A DNA stretch of 6,357 bases, from positions 1 to 6,357 of the forward strand of contig JAAZKQ010000265.1 of assembly GCA_012799755.1 (NCBI GenBank), given 5' to 3'. The notes under the pieces were generated by a model. That model had not been told where the DNA came from and did no database searches. It was given only the letters and a program-made list of their open reading frames with translations. This DNA is from Lentisphaerota bacterium (GTDB lineage: Bacteria > Verrucomicrobiota > Lentisphaeria > Oligosphaerales > Oligosphaeraceae). This document shows, piece by piece, positions 1-5,490 of this stretch. The position numbers were made by a program, and so were the translations under genes. Within the stretch, counting starts at the first letter, position 1. Every line of letters starts with the position of its first letter.

Positions 1-519
1 CAACATGATCACGATGGCTATGACCACCACGGCGTTGCGAATCGAGGTCAGAAAGGGATTGAGCAGCTGCGTGATCAGCCGTTCACATTCGCCAAAGCAG
101 CTGTTGAGCATGCTGCTGGAATTATGCCGCAAATGATAGGCGTAGGGCGCCCGCATGTAGGCCCGGAACAAACGGCCCGACAGAGCGATCTGGCGGTTCA
201 ACAACAGGCGTTCCTGCAGGTAGATGACGCCAATCAGGTACAAGGTCCGAAACACAAAAAGCGCTGCCAGGAAGACCCCGCCCCAAAGCGGCAGGTTGAC
301 AGTCGCATCCAGGCCGACAAGCGCCGGCAAGCGCTGCGCCCACTGCGGCGCCGCGCTGCCGGCCATGTCAGCCGCCAGCATGGCGACAAACAACGGCACT
401 GCGCCGAGACTGGCCAACTCCAACAGGGTACTCCCTATCATCAACAGTACAATCAGCGCAAAACGCAGAAGGTCCTGACGATTGAAAAGATAGCGAATGT
501 CCTGAATGAATGCTGACAT
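1..519 (-). CDS. ABC exporter (flippase-type), N-terminal part of the transmembrane domain, cut by the window edge
   Basis: Reading from the ATG at 519 gives 173 codons open to the window edge. The protein starts MSAFIQDIRYLFNRQD and has hydrophobic segments at about residues 20-48, 77-100 and from 158 onward. The stretch at 115-140 (GRLFRAYMRAPYAYHLRHNS, then SSMLNS) followed by E144 matches the first cytoplasmic-loop pattern of fused permease/ATPase exporters, especially PglK/WlaB-like lipid-linked oligosaccharide flippases. By family knowledge it would sit in the inner membrane as a dimer and move a lipid-linked glycan or other lipid substrate using ATP. The ATPase domain (Walker A/B, signature) lies outside the window, so the ABC call rests on the membrane half only. 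A stop codon at 559-561 lies in frame upstream and no other start codon lies between, so this start is firm although no good Shine-Dalgarno is seen. The substrate cannot be told. Confidence 0.8.
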   Translation of the reverse strand, partial: MSAFIQDIRYLFNRQDLLRFALIVLLMIGSTLLELASLGAVPLFVAMLAADMAGSAAPQWAQRLPALVGLDATVNLPLWGGVFLAALFVFRTLYLIGVIYLQERLLLNRQIALSGRLFRAYMRAPYAYHLRHNSSSMLNSCFGECERLITQLLNPFLTSIRNAVVVIAIVIML

Positions 520-582
520 GAACTCGGACTGGACAGGGCTGAAAAACCCAAAAAAAGGCTACTGTGCGAAGTTTGTGATGAA

Positions 583-608
583 CACTTATAAGTGCCGTAG
601 TTGGCACT
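583..608. repeat. Overlapping palindromes upstream of the ABC exporter
   Basis: CACTTATAAGTG (583-594) is a perfect palindrome. The overlapping AGTGCC (591-596) and GGCACT (603-608) form a second inverted pair with a 6-nt spacer. The site is 64 bp upstream of the exporter start codon. It is not followed by a T-tract on either strand, so a terminator is unlikely. A regulator binding site is possible. Confidence 0.45.
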
Positions 609-622
609 GATCTCATGGGGAT

Positions 623-630
623 GGCTATGA
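623..630 (+). repeat. Target-site duplication, left copy (GGCTATGA)
   Basis: GGCTATGA lies directly before the left terminal repeat of the 631-887 element and is repeated exactly at 888-895, directly after the right terminal repeat. The bases just outside the copies differ, so the duplication is exactly 8 bp, the size made by IS66-family transposition. Confidence 0.88.
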
Positions 631-655
631 GTAACCGGTCACCCATTGATAATTG
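631..655 (+). repeat. Left terminal inverted repeat of the 631-887 element
   Basis: The 25-bp end begins GTAACCGGTCACC and finishes CATTGATAATTG. It matches the reverse complement of 863-887 at 21 of 25 positions, and it closely matches both ends of the 4995-5394 element. Confidence 0.88.
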
Positions 656-862
656 GCCGTTTTCTGTTGCCTTGCAATAGAACCCATCTTTCGTGTTTGC
701 TATGTCGCACCCTTACAGGGTGCATTCCGGCGGGACGCTCCACCCAGGGCGGCGCGCGCTTTCAGCGCGGCTTGCCCTGGGCTGGTATGTTTTGCGCCTT
801 CAGCGCTTCTGCCGCTTCACGGCCAGGGCGAAAGACGCTCTTGGTGCAGTTTGCCGAAGCTG

Positions 863-887
863 CGAATATCAATGGACGACCGGTTAC
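863..887 (-). repeat. Right terminal inverted repeat of the 631-887 element
   Basis: Read on the minus strand it begins GTAACCGGTCGTCC and continues ATTGATATTCG, matching the left end at 21 of 25 positions. The first ten bases are identical to the left end. Confidence 0.85.
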
Positions 888-895
888 GGCTATGA
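888..895 (+). repeat. Target-site duplication, right copy (GGCTATGA)
   Basis: This is the exact second copy of the 8-bp sequence at 623-630. Removing 631-895 rebuilds the likely empty site, in which GGGGAT runs into GGCTATGA and then TTCCGG. Confidence 0.88.
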
Positions 896-990
896 TTCCG
901 GTATGCACTGTCAAATATCGCCTTTCCGTCACCACGTATTGCATGTTGCCGATTTAATGGGCAGAATATCAATCACTTGTGCATATATTT

Positions 991-1078
991 GCGCCGTAGG
1001 CGCTTAACCATGCTTAACCCCAGGCTTCAGCCTGGGGCTAAGCGTACCCCCGAAAGTGGTGCCCCGTGGGGGCACTAC
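991..1078. repeat. Cluster of three stem-loops
   Basis: Three hairpins lie in 88 bp. The first is GCGCC/GGCGC with loop GTA (991-1003). The second is CCCCAGGC/GCCTGGGG with loop TTCA (1018-1037), extended by GCTTA (1012-1016) pairing with TAAGC (1039-1043) past one mismatched pair. The third is a 10-bp stem (1056-1065 with 1069-1078, one G-T pair) around a GTG loop. GCTTAACC also occurs twice in a row (1002-1009, 1012-1019). No T-tract follows on either strand. It may be an interspersed palindromic repeat or a processing or mRNA-end structure for the hydrolase/DUF4380 transcript. Confidence 0.7.
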
Positions 1079-1168
1079 CGAATACCTGGCAAATACAACC
1101 ACCTGGTCAAATCTCTCTATCTCTCACAAGATTTCGCACAGAAGGTAACTAGACTACAACCGACCACG

Positions 1169-1228
1169 GCGCCAGGCGCCGGCAGCGACAACGACAGTAA
1201 ACTGCGAAGCGCGCCCGGCGCCGGCAGC
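1169..1228. repeat. Pair of 18-nt GC-rich direct repeats
   Basis: GCGCCAGGCGCCGGCAGC (1169-1186) and GCGCCCGGCGCCGGCAGC (1211-1228) differ at one base and are 42 bp apart from start to start. They lie just after the DUF4380 stop codon. Each holds the self-complementary GGCGCC. Their role is unknown. Confidence 0.6.
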
Positions 1229-1233
1229 CCCTG

Positions 1234-2130
1234 TCAGAGCAGCTTGGGTTCGAGATGCTTGGCAATATCCGCTTCATTCTTGATCGCGGGCAGCCCGGCG
1301 ATGCCCTGCCAAATCTCGACGTGCTCACATTCATCGTCGGGCGGCAACGTGTAGAGCGGGGCGAGGGTTTCGATTTCGCAGAAATCCGCGCAGGTGTAGG
1401 ACTCGACGTTGCAGCCGTTGTCGGGGTATTCGCACACATCGGAGTCGTACACTTCGAAGTACTTGACGAGGGCAACGCCGCCGTTGACGTAGCCGATCCA
1501 GCCTTCATCAGCGTTGAAGCCGATTTTGCAGGGACTGGTCGCGGCGGGGTCCTGCTTCAGGCAGATGTACCTGTCGCCATAGACAATCCGCGGATCAGCA
1601 TAGCTGGAGTAGGCCCAGAGACTCAGCGAACGGTCGGGCGCATAGGGGTAGCCCTCGGGGTCTCGCGCCTGCGGAATGATAGCCATGCCGCCGGGCGCCA
1701 TTACTGACAGCGCCCAGGGCGCCAGCGTGACGTCCCACTGACCGCAGTTGCGCAGTATGTGCGTCAGCCGGAATTGGTTCTCGCCCAAGGGCTCAATGAG
1801 GATGCTCTTCTGGATGCCGGTCAAACCTTCGGGATCGGTCTCAAACAACACGCCTTCCTTGGTTTCAGTGACGCGGACAGGCTCGTTGTCTGCCGCATAG
1901 CTGCGTGGCTCGGCCTCGGGCGAGTGCCAGAGGCGATGGCCGCCATAGAGCTTGAAGCCGGTCTTGATGCCTTTCATTGGGCGATTCGGCAACACCTTGA
2001 AGATGTTGTCGCTCTTGCCGATGAAGCCGCCAATGACGCGCGGGCCGACGGCCGTGGTGACGGCAATGCGGAAGTCGCCACTGACCAGTTCAACGCAGTT
2101 CTTGTGGATGCCGACGCTACATGTCTTCAT
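1234..2130 (-). CDS. DUF4380 family protein, predicted galactose-mutarotase-like sugar-binding fold
   Basis: The 298-residue protein has no signal peptide or membrane segment, so it should be cytoplasmic. Recognisable DUF4380-type blocks are YGGHRLWHSPE (62-72), GCNVESYT (239-246), EIETLAPL (252-259) and a closing HVEIW (270-274). Family knowledge places DUF4380 near aldose epimerases, with a beta-sandwich that would bind a sugar. H65, H69 and E243 are candidate pocket residues, but I cannot confirm catalysis. There are ten cysteines, four of them at 233-251, which is a lot for a cytoplasmic protein of this size. The ATG at 2130 is chosen because AAGAGGT (2138-2144) precedes it by 7 nt. The frame stays open upstream to 2502, but that part runs inside the neighbouring hydrolase gene and has no family features. 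It lies 107 bp behind the hydrolase and is probably transcribed with it. Confidence 0.82.
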   Translation of the reverse strand: MKTCSVGIHKNCVELVSGDFRIAVTTAVGPRVIGGFIGKSDNIFKVLPNRPMKGIKTGFKLYGGHRLWHSPEAEPRSYAADNEPVRVTETKEGVLFETDPEGLTGIQKSILIEPLGENQFRLTHILRNCGQWDVTLAPWALSVMAPGGMAIIPQARDPEGYPYAPDRSLSLWAYSSYADPRIVYGDRYICLKQDPAATSPCKIGFNADEGWIGYVNGGVALVKYFEVYDSDVCEYPDNGCNVESYTCADFCEIETLAPLYTLPPDDECEHVEIWQGIAGLPAIKNEADIAKHLEPKLL

Positions 2131-2137
2131 GTTCTCT

Positions 2138-2144
2138 ACCTCTT
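2138..2144 (-). promoter_or_regulatory. Ribosome binding site of the DUF4380 gene
   Basis: AAGAGGT on the minus strand lies 7 nt before the ATG at 2130. It decides between this start and the longer open frame reaching to 2502. Confidence 0.7.
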
Positions 2145-2158
2145 GCTTGGGGTGTTGA

Positions 2159-2176
2159 GCCGCCAACACCGGCGGC
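2159..2176. repeat. Hairpin between the hydrolase and DUF4380 genes
   Basis: GCCGCC (2159-2164) and GGCGGC (2171-2176) form a perfect 6-bp stem with loop AACACC. No T-tract follows on the minus strand, so it does not look like a terminator. It lies 14 nt upstream of the DUF4380 ribosome binding site and could shield a processed mRNA end. Confidence 0.5.
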
Positions 2177-2237
2177 CACTGCTGGTGAAATAAAGGACGA
2201 AAGGACATTTCCTGGTGAAAGTCGTTAAGGACCGCGA

Positions 2238-4838
2238 TTACCGGCTGATGCTGAACCACAGGGAGCTCTGAGCCGGATCGGCCTGGAGTTCCCAGCGATC
2301 GGCCTGACCGGCGACCGGCAGGTCGGCGATGGGCTCGCCGGCGGGATTGAGCGCGCGAACCAGCGGCTTGGCGGCGCCGGGCAGCTGCACAGTGAAAGGC
2401 ACGGCGGCGGCGATGACCGGCGCCTTGCCCCAGTGACCGGCAACACTTCGGCGGGCCTCGTCCCACTTCATGCCGCTGTTGGCGATGCTGCTCACAACGC
2501 AAAGCAACATCCGTCGCGACTGCGCCAGAGGTTGTTCATCCAACGCGACCAGCGCGGCGGTGACGGTGCTGTCCGCAGACGCCTGGAAACGGAAGAGGAC
2601 ATCGCCCAGGTGCTGCTCCGCGCCCGTCTCGAACTGACCGGTAAGCATGCGCACCTGCGGCGCGTTGACCTCGTAACGGCCGCGCTTCTCAGCGGGATGC
2701 GTCCAGCTGATCTGCGGCGTCTGCCAAGGTATGCCGGCCATAATGGCAGCGCTGCTTTTGTTGACGCGGACAGGACCATCGCCGGGAACGACGCGGGTGC
2801 CCAGCCGGGCAGTGAAGAACGCACTTTCGGGATAGCCGTCAAGAGCGCTTGACGGCCCGGGGAAACCGAAAGGCAGGCGTGATTCCAGGAGTCCCTCGGG
2901 AATCTCCAGAATGACCTGCTCTGCCGCCGGCGCCACCAGGCCGCGCCGGAACACCAAGGCCGCAAAGGGCGCCAGCAGGGATTTGGCCGGGTTGTAGGCC
3001 ATGTCAAAATAGCCCTTGAGGCGCGGCGGCGTGTCGGGCGTGTCCTGGGTTTCCCAGCAGAACTGATAGAGCGCATCCCAATCCTGGTAAGCCGCAAAGG
3101 AGCTCAGCATGGGGAACATCTCGGACTGGTGTTCACTGGGCGTGGGGTGGTCGTATTCGGATAGTGAATAAGGCATGTCCGGATGCCGCCAGCGGGCCAG
3201 GCCGCCGAGGGTGCCGCCGTTCTGAGCCGCACTCAGCGGCGTGTTGCCAATATACCAGTCATTGCCGTCCCACGGGCGATTGGGGAAAACCGGATGCTGC
3301 CAGTAGGAATGCATATCAACGTAGTCATTGAGGCGCGTTTCCCGCATGAAGCCGTAGAGGCCGCCATAGGACGCCTGGGTGTCCACAATGGGCGCCGTCA
3401 CGCCGACCTTCTCACGCAGATGCTTGCGCATGCGCTGGACGTAGGCGCATTCGGTCTCGAACAAAAAGCGCCGGAAGTCCTTCCAGAAAAGTTCCGGGCT
3501 GCCGCGTTCCGGCAGCGGCAATTCTGCGAAGCCGGCGGGCTTGCCGAAGTCCTTGGGATCGGCCCCTTCCCGAAGCGATACCGCCGCGAGTTCAACAACG
3601 CCGGTGGCCAGGCCCAGGCTGAAGCTGAGGCGGTGCTTGGCGCCCGCCGGGAGCTCATTGGTGCCGATGACCACTTCTAAATCCTGCCACTCGGGGCCAA
3701 GCATTACCGGTACCTGTGCCGTATAAACATCCCACGGCGCGTGAGCCATGCGCAGGCATACTGAGACGCGGCGCGCCTCCTCGCTGCGACCGCGGAAGCG
3801 CACGGTGTAACTCTGCTTGGAACGCAGGGGCAAATTGAGGTAATGCACCTGATAGGCCCAGGCGACGGCGCCCGGCGCCGTGATGTCAACACGGCAGAGG
3901 CCCTTTTCCGCGTCAACCTTGACCTCGCAGGCGCCGGGTTTGCGCCCCTCGAAGCTCCAGCCGGTCTCGCCTGCGGCAAAGCTGCCATTGGCCAGCATCT
4001 CGTCGCCAACGCCATCGCAGCCGGTGTTCCACTGCTTGAGCACGGCGTCCAGCGTGGGATATTTTTTCTGCAGCCACTGGCTCCACTGGGCTTGCAGAGC
4101 CTGACCGAGGTCTTTGTCGCGAATGATGTCCAAGCCATCCATGCTCATGTTCATGAGGGTGTTTTCGTTATTGAGCTCGACCACGGCGATCATCGGGTCA
4201 TCCGCCAGGCGCAGTTTGGTGTAGGGATTGACACTGCCCAGGAGCATGGATGCGTATTCCTCCTGCAAGTCAATGTAGGGCGTGAAGAACTTGTCCAGCA
4301 CTTTGCCATAGACGAAGGTACGGGGTTTGGGCGGAAACTTGTAGTCCTTGAGGCCGGGATAGTTGCGCGAAACATGCAGGTTGATATTGGCATAGATGCC
4401 GCGCTCTTTGAGCTGGAAAAGAAACCAGTGCAGACGGTCGAGCTGCTCGGGATCCAGCGCGGTCTGTTCCTTGTTCCAAATATGCCGGTTGTCTATGTGG
4501 TGGAAGCGAACCATGTTGAAGCCCAGCTGCTGCATGCGTTGGGCCACCAGCGGCGCCACCTCCTTGCTCGGAAAGGCGCTGGCAAAACAGACGTTCGAGC
4601 CGAAAAAGCGCACACGCTCGCCTTGCTCATTCACATAGTGCGCGCCCTTGACGCTGATGCGACTGTCGGCTTTGCCCCGATTAAGGAAGGCCACACTCGC
4701 CAGACTGCTGTCGGAAGCGAGATAGGGACTCACCGGAAAGGGCAGCCAGCCGTCGGGTACTGACGGCGCCTCATCCTGCGCCCGGCTCAGGGACACGCAT
4801 AAACTCAGAGTACACAGCAACAAGACCCGTTTCCACAT
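2238..4838 (-). CDS. Secreted clan GH-A-like glycoside hydrolase with an inserted carbohydrate-binding-like domain
   Basis: The 866-residue protein starts MWKRVLLLCTLSLCVSLSRA, a type I signal peptide probably cut after A20. A short N-terminal region leads to the barrel entry motif RFFGSNVCFASAFP (77-90) and strand NMVRFHHID (108-116). IAVVELNNEN (217-226) is the strand-4 motif of clan GH-A, with E225 the likely acid/base. YSLSEYDHP (557-565) looks like strand 7, with E561 the likely nucleophile. Residues about 281-424 (NGSFAAGETGWSFEG onward) look like a CBM4/9-type beta-sandwich placed inside the barrel, between strand 4 and the strand-5-like TAPIVDTQAS (481-490). After about 620 comes a beta-rich C-terminal region ending in WFSISR. 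It should hydrolyse a beta-linked glycan or glycoside outside the cytoplasm; family number and substrate cannot be assigned. The ATG at 4838 is chosen over one at 4883 because AAGGAG sits 7 nt upstream and the signal peptide starts there. Confidence 0.82.
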   Translation of the reverse strand: MWKRVLLLCTLSLCVSLSRAQDEAPSVPDGWLPFPVSPYLASDSSLASVAFLNRGKADSRISVKGAHYVNEQGERVRFFGSNVCFASAFPSKEVAPLVAQRMQQLGFNMVRFHHIDNRHIWNKEQTALDPEQLDRLHWFLFQLKERGIYANINLHVSRNYPGLKDYKFPPKPRTFVYGKVLDKFFTPYIDLQEEYASMLLGSVNPYTKLRLADDPMIAVVELNNENTLMNMSMDGLDIIRDKDLGQALQAQWSQWLQKKYPTLDAVLKQWNTGCDGVGDEMLANGSFAAGETGWSFEGRKPGACEVKVDAEKGLCRVDITAPGAVAWAYQVHYLNLPLRSKQSYTVRFRGRSEEARRVSVCLRMAHAPWDVYTAQVPVMLGPEWQDLEVVIGTNELPAGAKHRLSFSLGLATGVVELAAVSLREGADPKDFGKPAGFAELPLPERGSPELFWKDFRRFLFETECAYVQRMRKHLREKVGVTAPIVDTQASYGGLYGFMRETRLNDYVDMHSYWQHPVFPNRPWDGNDWYIGNTPLSAAQNGGTLGGLARWRHPDMPYSLSEYDHPTPSEHQSEMFPMLSSFAAYQDWDALYQFCWETQDTPDTPPRLKGYFDMAYNPAKSLLAPFAALVFRRGLVAPAAEQVILEIPEGLLESRLPFGFPGPSSALDGYPESAFFTARLGTRVVPGDGPVRVNKSSAAIMAGIPWQTPQISWTHPAEKRGRYEVNAPQVRMLTGQFETGAEQHLGDVLFRFQASADSTVTAALVALDEQPLAQSRRMLLCVVSSIANSGMKWDEARRSVAGHWGKAPVIAAAVPFTVQLPGAAKPLVRALNPAGEPIADLPVAGQADRWELQADPAQSSLWFSISR

Positions 4839-4845
4839 AGTGACG

Positions 4846-4851
4846 CTCCTT
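4846..4851 (-). promoter_or_regulatory. Ribosome binding site of the hydrolase gene
   Basis: AAGGAG on the minus strand lies 7 nt before the ATG at 4838. It excludes the in-frame ATG at 4883, which would add 15 residues in front of a good signal peptide. Confidence 0.8.
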
Positions 4852-4879
4852 CTAGCCTGCTGGGTGAAGACGCTGACAA

Positions 4880-4928
4880 ACAACGTAAATGGGGGTGCGA
4901 ACGCAGGGCGTTCGGCCAGACAACGTAA
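4880..4928. repeat. Direct repeat and palindrome in the hydrolase leader
   Basis: ACAACGTAA occurs at 4880-4888 and again at 4920-4928. Between the copies is the perfect stem CGAACGC/GCGTTCG (4898-4914) with loop AGG. The site lies 40-90 bp upstream of the hydrolase start, a normal place for an operator or leader structure controlling a carbohydrate-use gene. No regulator gene is visible in the window. Confidence 0.45.
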
Positions 4929-4934
4929 GCATCA

Positions 4935-4970
4935 AATATAGCCCAATATGCGCCCTTTTGACAGTTTCAA
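4935..4970 (-). promoter_or_regulatory. Possible promoter of the hydrolase gene
   Basis: On the minus strand TTGAAA (4970-4965) is followed 16 nt later by TATTGG (4948-4943). A better -10-like TATATT lies at 4940-4935 but without a good -35 at the right distance. The segment is AT-richer than its surroundings and about 100 bp upstream of the start codon. PVC promoters are poorly defined, so this is weak. Confidence 0.25.
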
Positions 4971-4994
4971 CCCGCAGCAGTCGTGGAACGTGAG

Positions 4995-5019
4995 GTAAGC
5001 GCTCACGCATTGATAATTG
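4995..5019 (+). repeat. Left terminal inverted repeat of the 4995-5394 element
   Basis: The 25-bp end begins GTAAGCGCTCACG and finishes CATTGATAATTG. It matches the reverse complement of 5370-5394 at 22 of 25 positions. The GTAAGCG start is typical of IS66-family ends. Confidence 0.82.
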
Positions 5020-5264
5020 CCCGTTTCCTGTTGCCTTGCAATGGAAACCATTTTTCGTGTCTACTATGTCGCACGCCTTCAGCGTGCAATTTTTGGGGAC
5101 GCTCCACCCAGGGCGGCGACACTTTCAGTGTGCTTGCCCTGGGCTGGTATGTCTTGCGCCTTCAGCGCTTCTGCCGCTTCGCGGCTATCTGGCCGTTTGC
5201 GGGGTCATGTCACGCCGCGGGTTGCAATGCCAAGTGCCCGTAGCCGCCTGGTACTTGCGAAACG

Positions 5265-5351
5265 ATGGACAATATGGACATTATGGACACGATGGACGAC
5301 AACACCTGCTCGCCCGCCGTCCATACTGTCCATATTGTCCATACTGTCCAT
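5265..5351. repeat. Inverted array of ATGGACA units forming a long hairpin
   Basis: The left arm (5265-5298) has four 7-nt units, ATGGACA three times then ATGGACG, spaced by 2 nt. The right arm (5318-5351) has the four complementary units, CGTCCAT then TGTCCAT three times, with the same 2-nt spacing. All 28 unit bases pair and two of six spacer bases pair, around a 19-nt loop (5299-5317). The 9-nt period would read as repeated Met-Asp or Val-His tripeptides in one frame, but no gene is credible here. Confidence 0.85.
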
Positions 5352-5369
5352 AGCAACTTGCGGGAACAA

Positions 5370-5394
5370 CAATTATCAATGAGTGACCACTTAC
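5370..5394 (-). repeat. Right terminal inverted repeat of the 4995-5394 element
   Basis: Read on the minus strand it begins GTAAGTGGTCACT and finishes CATTGATAATTG, matching the left end at 22 of 25 positions. Confidence 0.8.
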
Positions 5395-5490
5395 TTTATG
5401 AACAACGGCACATACCTTCGATTTTCAGCCCGCGTCAACGCATAAGGACGTTGGCAGGACCAAGATCCTGTCCACCCCGCCCACCAGCCC

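Larger units (their letters stand above)
520..630. other. Upstream region of the ABC exporter gene
   Basis: This 111-bp leader holds an A-rich run at 542-556 (T-rich on the exporter strand), a perfect 12-bp palindrome CACTTATAAGTG at 583-594, and the inverted pair AGTGCC (591-596) / GGCACT (603-608) overlapping it. It ends in the first copy of an 8-bp target duplication next to a mobile element. I see no convincing promoter inside it. The palindromes could be an operator, but this is only a guess. Confidence 0.4.
631..887. mobile_element. IS66-type MITE (non-autonomous element), copy A, 257 bp
   Basis: The element has 25-bp terminal inverted repeats (631-655 and 863-887, 21/25 matching) and an exact 8-bp duplication GGCTATGA on both sides (623-630, 888-895). 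It encodes no transposase. Ends beginning GTAA with 8-bp duplications are known features of the IS66 family, so an IS66-type transposase elsewhere in the genome probably moves it. The inner part is a chain of stem-loops: GCACCC/GGGTGC (707-723, loop TTACA); outer CCCAGGGC/GCCCTGGG (743-750 with 774-781) enclosing CGCGC/GCGCG (755-769, loop TTTCA); GCGC/GCGC (794-806, loop CTTCA); and GCCG/CGGC (811-823, loop CTTCA). Bases 644-823 align with 5008-5185 at roughly 85% identity by eye. The intact duplication points to a fairly recent insertion. Short open frames crossing it differ between copies and are not credible genes. Confidence 0.85.
896..1233. other. Non-coding region between the DUF4380 gene and the mobile element
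   Basis: No credible gene is seen in these 338 bp. The region holds a minus-strand TTGACA (909-914), a cluster of three hairpins (991-1078), and a pair of 18-nt GC-rich direct repeats (1169-1186 and 1211-1228). No classic hairpin with a T-run follows the DUF4380 stop codon, so it is unclear where that transcript ends. Confidence 0.6.
4995..5394. mobile_element. IS66-type MITE-like element, copy B, 400 bp
   Basis: The ends at 4995-5019 and 5370-5394 are inverted repeats (22/25) of the same type as in the 631-887 element. Bases 5008-5185 repeat that element's core, with stem-loops GCACGC/GCGTGC (5071-5087), CCCAGGGC/GCCCTGGG (5107-5114 with 5136-5143) enclosing ACAC/GTGT (5119-5131), GCGC/GCGC (5156-5168) and GCCGC/GCGGC (5173-5185). 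From 5186 the sequence differs wholly from copy A and includes an inverted ATGGACA array (5265-5351). The 8 bp outside the ends (AACGTGAG, TTTATGAA) do not match, so there is no target duplication. It may be an old insertion, or a hybrid of two elements. It encodes no transposase. It lies in the hydrolase upstream region, so it separates that gene from the pilin unit and could affect its transcription. Confidence 0.72.

Noticed and set aside
646..1007. Overlapping plus-strand open frames of about 80-104 codons
   Set aside because: They lie largely in the non-coding mobile element and run past its end; the frames are not kept in the second copy and no ribosome binding site or domain is seen.
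991..1043. Intrinsic terminator for the DUF4380 transcript
   Set aside because: The hairpins are strong but no T-tract follows on the minus strand, and they lie about 190 bp or more beyond the stop codon.
2131..2502. Longer N-terminus for the DUF4380 protein
   Set aside because: It would run inside the hydrolase coding region, lacks family features, and the ATG at 2130 has a good ribosome binding site.
3843..4763. 306-codon plus-strand open frame
   Set aside because: It is antisense to the hydrolase gene, whose signal peptide and catalytic motifs are clear; GC-rich DNA gives such long antisense frames by chance.
4839..4883. Longer hydrolase start at 4883
   Set aside because: It adds 15 residues before a clear signal peptide, and AAGGAG fits the ATG at 4838.
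4958..4986. Plus-strand promoter at TTGACA (4958-4963)
   Set aside because: No -10-like sequence lies 16-18 nt downstream (TCGTGG is found), and no plus-strand gene follows.
5265..5351. CRISPR array
   Set aside because: Units are only 7 nt with 2-nt spacers and are arranged as two inverted arms, so there are no spacer-sized segments.
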